Assembly (NCBI GenBank): GCA_022822565.1
Contig: JAJEAX010000280.1
Location: forward strand, 1-43,990
Direction: 5' to 3'
Length of the DNA stretch: 43,990 nucleotides
Source: Candidatus Latescibacterota bacterium
Lineage (GTDB): Bacteria > Latescibacterota > UBA2968
This document shows, piece by piece, positions 36,043 to 43,292 of this stretch (positions are counted from its first letter, which is position 1; each line of letters begins with the position of its first letter). Both the position numbers and the translations under genes were made by a program. The notes beneath the pieces were generated by a model that had not been told where the DNA came from, did no database searches, and was given only the letters and a program-made list of their open reading frames with translations.

Positions 36043-36113
36043 GGTCGTTGCAGGGGCTTGCCCATTGCCCTGATTGCGGACGGTTGCCTGAAGGGTGAAG
36101 GATTGTCCCGCCG

Positions 36114-39100
36114 TCAGGGTGTTACGTTTACCGAAGGGGATTCCACGATCGGGTCTGGACTGCCACCGCTACCGCTACGCCCTGAAGTATCCAGCGCGAT
36201 GCCGAATGGACCACGCAAGCCCGTAACGAGGTCTTCAACATTGGTACCATCCAGGTTAGACCGCTGAACCTTGCCTGCCTCACTGTCCGACCAATACATC
36301 TTCTTGGTACCCACATCCAGCGCAATGCCCACTGGATCACGCAATCCTGTGGTAACGAGGTCTTCAACATTGGTACCATCCAGGTTAGACCGCTGAATCT
36401 TGTCACTGTTCGTCCAGTACATCTTGTCGCTATTCACATCCAGCGCGATGCCAAATGGACCACGCAAGCCCGTAACGAGGTCTTCAACATTGGTACCATC
36501 CAGGTTAGACCGCTGAACCTTGCCTGCCTCACTGTCCGACCAATACATCTTCTTGGCACCCACATCCAGTGCAATGTTACCTGGCCAGTTCAATCCCGTA
36601 ACGAGGTCTTCCACGCCGCTCCCGTCCAGATTCGACCGCTGAATCTTGCTCGGCCCCGTGTCCGTCCAATAGATCTTGCCGCTGCCTACATCCAGTGCAA
36701 TGCTACTTGGCCAGTTCAATCCCGTAACGAGGTCTTCCACGCCGCTCCCGTCCAGATTCGACCGCTGAATCTTGCTCGGCCCCGGATCCAACAAATTCGA
36801 CCAATAGATCTTGCCGCTGCCTACATCCAGCGCAATGCCGCTTGGCCAGATCAATCCCGAGACAAGGTCTTCCACGCCGCTCCCGTCCAGATTCGACCGC
36901 TGAATCTTGCCCGCATTCCAATCCGTCCAGTAGATCTTTGGCGTTCCGCTGCCACTACTGACCGTGACCTGCACCGCAGGCGAGCAGTTGTTATTCGTAT
37001 TCGATTCGCCAGAGACAGACGCAACACACGCACCGTAGTAGTAGGTCCCCGCACTTGACGGCGCAGTCAAACTGATCGATTCATCATTGGTCATGGAAGC
37101 GGCAAGGCCATCCACCGCGTCCGTGCCAACTTCTGTATCACCGGTCGAAATCGTCGCGTCTGACGAGCGATAGTAGCGCAAGGTCGTAGAGGCCGATGCG
37201 CTACCACCCTGATTGCGAACCGTAGCACTCAGCGTGAAGGATTGCCCGACAGTCAGACTGCTGTTGCTCACCGAAGGCGACTCAACCACCAAATCCGGTC
37301 CGGTCTCCACCGTCACCCGAATCCCATCCGAGCAGTTGTTGTCGGTATCGCTCTCCCCGCTGACGCTCTCAACACACGCACCGTAATAGTAGGTCCCCGC
37401 ACTCGACGGCGCAGTCAAACTGATCGATTCAGCACTGGTCCTGGAAGCGGCAAGATCATCCACCGCGTCTGTGCCGACTTCTGTATCGGTTGTAGAGATC
37501 GTCGCGTCTGACGAGCGGTAGTAGCGCAAGGTCGTTGCAGCGGATTGCCTACTGCCCTGATTGCGGACCGTAGCACTCAGCGTGAAGGATTGTCCTGTTG
37601 TCAGGGTGTTATCGTTTACCGAAGGGGATTCCACGATCAGGTCTGGACTGCCACAGTTGACAACGCCCGATTTGCTCGCAATCCCCTGTAGCCACGTCTG
37701 GAACGCGGCGTCCATCGGCGCGCATAACCCCGTGTTCTGCATCGACAGGGTTGTGAGATTGTTCAGACCGGTGAATGAACCGGGCAACGGGCCGGAAAGA
37801 CCGGCGTTGCCGTTAAGATACAGCTCTTGCAGGTTTGTGAGGTTGCCCAGCCAAGATGGAATACCGCCCGTCAAATCGTTGGCGCCAAGCCACAGCTCTT
37901 GCAGGTTAGTGAGGTTGCCCAACTCGACAGGGATACTACCCGACAATTCGTTGGCGTAAAGAGCCAGCCGTGTCAGGTTTGTGAGGCTGCCCAGCCAAGA
38001 TGGAATACCGCCCGTCAAATCGTTGGCGCCAAGAGACAGAGCTGTCAGGTTCGTCAGGTTGCCCAACTCAGAGGGGATACCACCCGACAATTCGTTGAAG
38101 GAAAGATCCAGCACTGTCAGGTTAGTGAGGCTGCCCAACTCGGTAGGGATACCACCCGACAACTCGTTCTGGTAAAGAACCAGCCATTGCAGGTTTGTGA
38201 GGTTGCCCAACTCAGCAGGGATACGACCCGTCAATTCGTTGAAGGAAAGATCCAGCCGTGTCAGGTTGGTCAGGCTACCCAACTCAGCAGGGATACGACC
38301 CGACAACGGGTTGTTCCTAAGCCACAGCACTTCCAAGTTAGTGAGGTTGCCCAACTCGGATGGGATACCACCCGTCAAATCGTTGCCTTGAAGCCACAGT
38401 TCTGTCAGGTTGGCGAGGCTGCCCAGTTCTGACGGGATGCTGCCAGATAATCCGTTGCCGATAAAGTAGTAACCGCCGCTTGCACGTGTATCTACACCGA
38501 CCGTGTCACCGTCGCCGGTTGCGATGGCGTAAAGGCGTAATTGTGTCACCCGTCCACTGGCGTCGGCTGTCACGCCATACCATTCATTCAGCGGTCGATC
38601 ACTCAACCAGTTCGTCTTGAAACGCCAGTTCGGCCCATCCGTCGCGTTGTACAGTGCCACCAGCGCATCCCGATCCGACGCTGGCACGTCGCCGCAGTTG
38701 ACAACGCCCCGTTTGTTCGCAATCCCCTGCAGCCACGTCTGGAACGCGGCGTCCGTCGGCGCGCACAAACCCGTGCCATCCATATGTAGGAGTTCGAGAG
38801 CGTCCAGACCGGTGAATGAACCGGGCAACGGGCCGGAGAGACTGGCGTTGGCGAAAAGATACAGCTCTGTCAGGTTAGTGAGGTTGCCCAACTCGGCGGG
38901 GATACTGCCAGACAATTGGTTGCGGTCAAGAGCCAGCCCTATCAGGTTGGAGAGGCTACCCAATTCGGAGGGGATACCACCCGACAACGCGTTGTTCCTG
39001 AGCCACAGTACTTCCAGGTTAGTGAGGTTGCCCAACTCGACAGGGATACTACCAGACAAATCGTTGCCGTTAAGAGCCAGCCCTGTCAGGTTTGTGAGGC

Positions 39101-40670
39101 TGCCCAACTCGGAGGGGATACCACCCGACAACGCGTTGTTCCTGAGCCATAGCCGTGTCAGGTTTGTGAGGCTGCCCAACTCGGAGGGGATACCACCCGA
39201 CAACTCGTTGCCGTTAAGAGACAGCTCTGTCAGGTTAGTGAGGCTGCCCAACTCGGATGGGATACTGCCCGACAACTGGTTGCCATGAAGCCCCAGCACT
39301 TCCAGGTTGGTCAGGTTGCCCAACTCGGTAGGAATACGACCCGACAATGCGTTGTTGAAAAGATGCAGCACTTCCAGGTTTGTGAGGTTGCCCAGCCAAG
39401 ATGGAATACCGCCCGTCAAATCGTTGGCACCAAGATTCAGCCATGTCAAGTTGGTCAAGTTAGACAGCGCAGACACATCTGAGAGGCGGTTAAAGGAAAG
39501 ACTCAACGTTCTCAGGTTGGTCAGGCCGGATAGCGGCGAGAGGTCGGATATTTCGTTACTATTAACCAACCCCCCAGACACAGACACTGCACCAAGTACC
39601 AATCTTGTCAGACCAGTTGCATGCTCAAGCCCGGTCAAATCGCTGATGTTCGAGTTCGGTGCCGCAAGGCGCGTCAAGGTCGCCATCTCTGCCCTCGTGA
39701 TCGCCGCCCCCCTCGCCTTGCCCAGACTATCCGCAATCACCGCACGCAGGTTCGCATCCGGAATGTCAACTGCCGTTGCACTGCCACCACCGCCACCACC
39801 GCCAGGAGGCGTAGAGACATCTTTGCCATAGCTGATGCTAAAGATCAGAAAATCGCCAAAGCCTATCGCGCCATCGCTGTCTAAGTCATACTTCGTTTCA
39901 TATCTCCCATCGCTCTGACGGGCCCCATACTGACCCGCAAACACCAAAAAGTCGGAAAAATCGACCTTCCCATCGCGGTTAAAGTCCGGTGTGAGGACCT
40001 GTAACTGTAACTTTAACTCAACCCGCACATCCAGGGTCATACTTTGGAGTTGCCCACTTCGACCAAGCTCCGCACGCACCAACCGAATCACTGTGCCCGA
40101 AAACCCTCCTGTTGTGCGAAAGCGAACTGTGCCAACCAAACCACTGTTGGCTGTTGCTTGACCACCTAAAGACGCGATGCCTATTTCGACAAAACCTGTA
40201 CCTTGCGATGGCAGGGCCTGGGCATTGGGCAGCACATCGCCAGCAGCAAAACCGTCGTAAGTCACCTGACCGGCATCGTATTCAAAGCGCACTGAAAGAC
40301 CATTTGCATTGCGAATATCTTGCCCAAAGATCTGAATAGCGACCATCTCATCGGTGGATACATTGGCTGAGGTAACTGACTGATCACCTGCGCTACCATC
40401 CACATCCAGTGATAGAGAAAAGCTATTCTGCGCTGAACGGCCGGAATTAAACGACAGAGGCATCGCCGCTGTATTGCCATCATTCATTTTATTGTCGCTG
40501 GCATCAATGTCAACTGACACAACAGCATTGGCATTGGGACCTGCAGAGGCTTGACCTGCAAAGACCAGCAATGTCAGAATGATCAATAACAGATTTTGGA
40601 AAAAGGAGAACAGAGAGGCAAAGCCGGACAGTGCCAACGGTTGCTTCAATGTTGGGATGTGGTGTATCAT
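36114..40670 (-). CDS. N-terminal part of giant secreted cohesin/dockerin-LRR-CARDB-propeller protein
   Basis: The 1518-aa ORF starts at ATG 40670. Signal peptide 1-43 (cleavage after ASA). Residues 44-225 are a cohesin-like beta domain. Two EF-hand-like dockerin motifs follow at about 228-282 (DFNRDGKVDFSDFLVFAGQY; DLDSDGAIGFGDFLIF), then a Gly-rich linker. Internalin-type and then plant-type LRRs (LSGGIPSELGSLTNLT) fill 300-1000, with LCAPTDAAFQTWLQG caps. Two CARDB domains start near 1007 and 1124 (PDLIVESPSV). Six LDL-receptor YWTD-type repeats form 1241-1500 (GKIYWTDTGPSKIQRSNLDG). A third CARDB has begun when one missing base ends the frame at 36114. Probably a surface adhesin or scaffold; partner unknown. 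Confidence 0.88.
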   Translation of the reverse strand: MIHHIPTLKQPLALSGFASLFSFFQNLLLIILTLLVFAGQASAGPNANAVVSVDIDASDNKMNDGNTAAMPLSFNSGRSAQNSFSLSLDVDGSAGDQSVTSANVSTDEMVAIQIFGQDIRNANGLSVRFEYDAGQVTYDGFAAGDVLPNAQALPSQGTGFVEIGIASLGGQATANSGLVGTVRFRTTGGFSGTVIRLVRAELGRSGQLQSMTLDVRVELKLQLQVLTPDFNRDGKVDFSDFLVFAGQYGARQSDGRYETKYDLDSDGAIGFGDFLIFSISYGKDVSTPPGGGGGGGSATAVDIPDANLRAVIADSLGKARGAAITRAEMATLTRLAAPNSNISDLTGLEHATGLTRLVLGAVSVSGGLVNSNEISDLSPLSGLTNLRTLSLSFNRLSDVSALSNLTNLTWLNLGANDLTGGIPSWLGNLTNLEVLHLFNNALSGRIPTELGNLTNLEVLGLHGNQLSGSIPSELGSLTNLTELSLNGNELSGGIPSELGSLTNLTRLWLRNNALSGGIPSELGSLTNLTGLALNGNDLSGSIPVELGNLTNLEVLWLRNNALSGGIPSELGSLSNLIGLALDRNQLSGSIPAELGNLTNLTELYLFANASLSGPLPGSFTGLDALELLHMDGTGLCAPTDAAFQTWLQGIANKRGVVNCGDVPASDRDALVALYNATDGPNWRFKTNWLSDRPLNEWYGVTADASGRVTQLRLYAIATGDGDTVGVDTRASGGYYFIGNGLSGSIPSELGSLANLTELWLQGNDLTGGIPSELGNLTNLEVLWLRNNPLSGRIPAELGSLTNLTRLDLSFNELTGRIPAELGNLTNLQWLVLYQNELSGGIPTELGSLTNLTVLDLSFNELSGGIPSELGNLTNLTALSLGANDLTGGIPSWLGSLTNLTRLALYANELSGSIPVELGNLTNLQELWLGANDLTGGIPSWLGNLTNLQELYLNGNAGLSGPLPGSFTGLNNLTTLSMQNTGLCAPMDAAFQTWLQGIASKSGVVNCGSPDLIVESPSVNDNTLTTGQSFTLSATVRNQGSRQSAATTLRYYRSSDATISTTDTEVGTDAVDDLAASRTSAESISLTAPSSAGTYYYGACVESVSGESDTDNNCSDGIRVTVETGPDLVVESPSVSNSSLTVGQSFTLSATVRNQGGSASASTTLRYYRSSDATISTGDTEVGTDAVDGLAASMTNDESISLTAPSSAGTYYYGACVASVSGESNTNNNCSPAVQVTVSSGSGTPKIYWTDWNAGKIQRSNLDGSGVEDLVSGLIWPSGIALDVGSGKIYWSNLLDPGPSKIQRSNLDGSGVEDLVTGLNWPSSIALDVGSGKIYWTDTGPSKIQRSNLDGSGVEDLVTGLNWPGNIALDVGAKKMYWSDSEAGKVQRSNLDGTNVEDLVTGLRGPFGIALDVNSDKMYWTNSDKIQRSNLDGTNVEDLVTTGLRDPVGIALDVGTKKMYWSDSEAGKVQRSNLDGTNVEDLVTGLRGPFGIALDTSGRSGSGGSPDPIVESPSVNVTP
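36170..36950 (-). repeat. Six YWTD propeller-blade repeats
   Basis: Six tandem units of 120-129 nt each encode one blade (YWSDSEAGKVQRSNLDGTNV type). Blades 4-6 include a near-identical duplication with a 249-nt period: the segments starting near 36222 and 36471 differ by very few bases across more than 100 nt. Confidence 0.9.
37790..39480 (-). repeat. LRR-coding tandem repeats, N-terminal half
   Basis: About twenty in-frame 72-nt repeats in two blocks (37790-38440 and 38810-39480) encode 24-residue LRRs of the form LTNLTELSLNGNELSGGIPS. They are separated by a cap with DRDALVALYNATDGPNW. Confidence 0.9.
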
Positions 40671-40719
40671 CTTCTGTTTCCACCCTTGGTTTTGAGGTTC
40701 TGGTGTTTGAGATTGTGAA

Positions 40720-40746
40720 AGAGAGCAGGCGATCGCCTGTCTCTCT
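40720..40746 (-). terminator. Long hairpin between the two secreted-protein genes
   Basis: AGAGAG-CAGGCG (40720-40731) pairs with CGCCTG-T-CTCTCT (40734-40746) with one bulged base around a GATC-type centre. On the minus strand it lies between the RDT-repeat gene and the LRR gene; only TTTCAC follows, so termination may be weak. A second small hairpin, ACTCGA-CTTGCA-TCGAGT, is at 40830-40847. Nothing else seen in 40671-40876. Confidence 0.45.
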
Positions 40747-40876
40747 CCTTTACTCGTTCAGATTTTATTTTTTAATCAGATCAGCCCGTTGCTTTTCTCC
40801 GATTGGCATAGGGCGCATCAAGTACTCGTACTCGACTTGCATCGAGTCTTCTATTTGTCTCAAGTTTTTCAATTTT

Positions 40877-42274
40877 CTACAAATCCGATTGGTCTAAACG
40901 TGCTTTTAGTCTATCGTGGGCGTCTATAATTTCTTGTGGAATTGCACCTACCTTACGCCCCTGGTCAGCAAGCTCAGGTGGGATAGCTAATTTAGGAGCG
41001 TGAACGTCAAAACCCTCGCCTTGTGTGCGGCCACTATTAGAGGTAAGATTATATACACTCCCTTGATTGATCGACTCGCCTTTGTCATAGAAATACATAA
41101 TGCCCACTGCCTTGTCGCCTTGAATATCAAAGACAAAGAAGCCATTATAGCTACTGTTGCTCTCCAAAATTGTGTACTGGCTTAACCCTTTGCTATAACC
41201 GCCAAGAATCCTACGCCCCCAATCATCACCCCCCCATACAGGCAGTTCCCCGTCGTTAAACGCCTGGTCAGAGATATATCCCAAAATGTAATAGTAATCT
41301 AATACGCTGCTGCCTGATAGCCCAGCGATCAGCTTCCAAAATCCCAATAAATTTCTGGCGCGTTCTTCTTGCGGGGTCGCGCTACCCACTGTGATGGTGT
41401 CACGAATGGTATTCTGAACCGTAATCGTATCACGAATAGTATTCTGAACCGTGATGGTGTCGCGGATGGTGACGGTATTCTGGAGGGTGATGGTATCACG
41501 GATGGTATTTTGGACGGTGATCGTATCACGGACAACATCGCGGAGAATAACCGTATCCCGAACAGTATTTTGAACTGTAATGGTGTCACGGGCGGTAATC
41601 GTAACCGTATCACGGACAGTAACCTGAACAACGCGCACAACAGGTTGTGGCGGTGTCGGTGCTGGCCCTGTCCGCCCAAAATTGTCCACGAACAGCAGAA
41701 AGTCGGTGAAATTAACATTGCCATCAAGGTTCAGATCACCGGGGAAAGGTTTTATCGTGTTGGTAAAAAGAACAGTGCTTGTCGATGTGATGACATCAGA
41801 GGATGTAGCAGTTTCGGCCAACACGACGCTTTGGAGACCGATGAAAAAATCTCGACCCGTCACATCTGCTATTGTTGTAAACGTCGCTTGCCCCAAAAAA
41901 CCCGATGGTGGCAAAGAAACAGGCACAGGCGAGGCAAGGTTCGCCCCTGTTGACTCTGGAATCACAAAGGCAAACGCGCTATTTTCAACGCTGACAAAAG
42001 ACACCAGGGACGTGTCAAAATCAAATATGATTGACATCCCTGAAAGTGGTGTGGTGACACCTTTTGCAAACACTTCAACAACAATAGTCGCGCCTTGGCC
42101 AGAAACAGTACCCGAGATAACACCATCATCTACCTGATTGCCTTGTCCGCCAGCAGGCACAAGGTCGAGAGTAATGGTGGCATTGATATTCGCGCCAGCA
42201 TGAACCTGAGAAATAAATACTACACCAGCAAACAACAGACAGAAAAGCACAGCACAGATAAACTTTTTCAACAT
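40877..42274 (-). CDS. Secreted cohesin/dockerin-like protein with RDT-repeat stalk
   Basis: The 465-aa protein starts at ATG 42274, 6 nt after GGGAGG. Signal peptide MLKKFICAVLFCLLFAGVVF through VHA. A cohesin-like beta domain spans about 27-175 (SGMSIIFDFDTSLVSFVSVE), then one EF-hand/dockerin-like motif at about 180-200 (GDLNLDGNVNFTDFLLFVDN). Next comes a 90-residue tandem repeat of RDTITVQNTI type, rich in Thr/Val/Ile and alternating, likely an extended beta stalk. The unrecognised C-terminal domain (about 310-465) contains LLGFWKLIAGLSG and YNGFFVFDIQGDKAVGIMYF, reminiscent of lipocalin-like folds. Neighbour of the LRR protein with a similar N-terminal half. Confidence 0.8.
   Translation of the reverse strand: MLKKFICAVLFCLLFAGVVFISQVHAGANINATITLDLVPAGGQGNQVDDGVISGTVSGQGATIVVEVFAKGVTTPLSGMSIIFDFDTSLVSFVSVENSAFAFVIPESTGANLASPVPVSLPPSGFLGQATFTTIADVTGRDFFIGLQSVVLAETATSSDVITSTSTVLFTNTIKPFPGDLNLDGNVNFTDFLLFVDNFGRTGPAPTPPQPVVRVVQVTVRDTVTITARDTITVQNTVRDTVILRDVVRDTITVQNTIRDTITLQNTVTIRDTITVQNTIRDTITVQNTIRDTITVGSATPQEERARNLLGFWKLIAGLSGSSVLDYYYILGYISDQAFNDGELPVWGGDDWGRRILGGYSKGLSQYTILESNSSYNGFFVFDIQGDKAVGIMYFYDKGESINQGSVYNLTSNSGRTQGEGFDVHAPKLAIPPELADQGRKVGAIPQEIIDAHDRLKARLDQSDL
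41385..41635 (-). repeat. About 30-nt coding repeats (RDTITVQNT)
   Basis: Eight or nine degenerate tandem units of about 30 nt, with an insertion in the middle, encode the RDTITVQNTI stalk of the gene 40877..42274. The phase is in frame, so this is a protein repeat. Confidence 0.9.
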
Positions 42275-42298
42275 CTTTCCCTCCCTGACAATTAAGAA

Positions 42299-42628
42299 TT
42301 AAAAAACCTGCTCCACAAGCATCCAGAAAAACGCCAGAACCCCCACGAATACCAAAGCTGGTTGTATTAGTGGAATTATCGCCATCGCTATTATAGACAA
42401 CAGCACTATTACAGATATAGACAACAGCAACATTGGCCATGTCCCGGATACTTCTTTCCCGCGTGAAACACTCATCACAAGTGCCCACACCCATCCGATA
42501 AATGTCCAACCGAGAAAGAGGTTGATGACAAAAACCTTGCCCAAATCACTGTGCTTGCGAATAGCTGCAACAATGACCGGCACAAAATACAGAAAGACAA
42601 AAAACAAAAGCCCTACCAACTCGCCCAT
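42299..42628 (-). CDS. Superinfection immunity-type small membrane protein
   Basis: The 109-aa protein starts at ATG 42628 behind AGGAGA at 6-nt spacing. Three to four membrane segments are visible. The core VPVIVAAIRKHSDLGKVFVI with NLFLGWTFIGWVWALVMSV matches the Imm_superinfect family (PF14373, named after phage T4 Imm), which has the motif R-x4-x-I-x2-LN-x2-LGWT-x-IGW. Most bacterial members have no tested role. It ends 24 nt before the RDT-repeat gene start, so the two may be co-transcribed. The second half is more hydrophobic than the family core. Confidence 0.75.
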   Translation of the reverse strand: MGELVGLLFFVFLYFVPVIVAAIRKHSDLGKVFVINLFLGWTFIGWVWALVMSVSRGKEVSGTWPMLLLSISVIVLLSIIAMAIIPLIQPALVFVGVLAFFWMLVEQVF

Positions 42629-42645
42629 CTAATTTCTCCTAAACA

Positions 42646-42918
42646 GTGGGATTCGCTTATTCTAAACAAGGACGAAAACGAGATACAAGATGGTTCGGCT
42701 ATAAGGTGCATATGACTGAAACGTGTGAGAAAAATCAACCCAACCTGGTGATCCACGTAGAAACACGGTCAGCACCTCAAGATGATCAGAGCTTTGACAT
42801 CACCCATTTTCATTTTGATTGGAAAAACAAAAAAACCGTGCCAGTACATAACTCAGGAGAAAAAATGCAACTTGATTTTGTGGTTTTGGCGTTTTACATT
42901 GTGAAACAGAGCGGGTGA
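42646..42918 (+). pseudogene. IS1182-like transposase remnant
   Basis: The 90-aa ORF contains RWFGYKVHMTETCEKNQPNL, then VIHVETRSAPQDDQSFD. This matches the conserved WxGYKVHLTETC...THVETTxA block in the middle of IS1182-family transposases, as I recall that family. The preceding N-terminal and following catalytic parts are absent, and the sequence after residue 50 no longer fits, so it is a decayed fragment. No terminal repeats identified. Confidence 0.65.
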
Positions 42919-42921
42919 CGG

Positions 42922-42949
42922 TTTACAAGGCCGTTCCTATCTCTATTTT
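42922..42949 (+). promoter_or_regulatory. Possible promoter of the structured RNA region
   Basis: TTTACA (42922-42927), a 16-nt spacer, then TATTTT (42944-42949). The predicted start site would be at about 42956, at the base of the first hairpin of the RNA candidate. Confidence 0.3.
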
Positions 42950-42950
42950 T

Positions 42951-43211
42951 TGCGGCGAAGGGCCACAAGGCTCTCCAACCCAGACAGCCCTTCGCCGTTC
43001 ACACAGGCGCAATTAACGCACGCCTGCGGTTTATTCATTCAAATTACCCTTTGACAACGTTTGATATTTACCACCCAAATAATATCTCCAAACGGAGATT
43101 GTCAAGAGTTTTTACCATATAAAATAAAACGCTACCCGGTTGTAAAGTAAACAACCGATACCCATGTCCCGATATTCACCCCAACCGCCCAACACAACGG
43201 GCGGTTTTTTT
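42951..43211 (+). ncRNA. Candidate structured RNA ending in an intrinsic terminator
   Basis: The 370-nt space before the TPR gene has no convincing CDS but is rich in stems. P1: CGGCGAAGGGC (42953-42963) with GCCCTTCGCCG (42987-42997), 11 bp perfect. P2: CAGGCG/CGCCTG (43004-43009/43021-43026). P3: TTGACAA-CGTTTG (43051-43063) with CAAACG-gaga-TTGTCAA (43089-43105), 13 bp with a 4-nt bulge; an alternative ATCTCC/GGAGAT hairpin (43084-43099) excludes it. P4: CGGTTGT/ACAACCG (43137-43157). P5: the terminator. It could be a free small RNA or a 5' leader of the TPR gene. I match it to no known RNA class. Confidence 0.4.
43183..43211 (+). terminator. Intrinsic terminator upstream of the TPR gene
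   Basis: AACCGCCC (43183-43190) and GGGCGGTT (43199-43206) form a perfect 8-bp stem with an 8-nt loop, ending in a T7 run (43205-43211). It points along the plus strand, 81 nt before the TPR gene start. Confidence 0.88.
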
Positions 43212-43292
43212 GTGTCTTTTGAGGCAACTTCTATGCATCTTAGCGGTTAAAATAGAAATACCCCATTCCCCCCCCATACGAGGAGACGCCAA

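Noticed and set aside
37827-38432. 201-aa plus-strand ORF and similar ones over the LRR gene
   Set aside because: They are antisense shadows of in-frame LRR repeats; their own repeats only mirror the minus-strand coding period.
40726-40739. GCGATCGC inside a palindrome, as in the cyanobacterial HIP1 element
   Set aside because: It occurs within a gene-end hairpin, and the genes do not suggest a cyanobacterium.
41385-41635. About 30-nt repeats resembling CRISPR repeats
   Set aside because: The units abut without spacers and encode the RDTITVQNT protein repeat.
42865-42918. 17-codon ORF (MQLDFVVLAFYIVKQSG) behind CAGGAG
   Set aside because: It is in the same frame as the transposase remnant and too short to support; the Shine-Dalgarno-like match may be chance.
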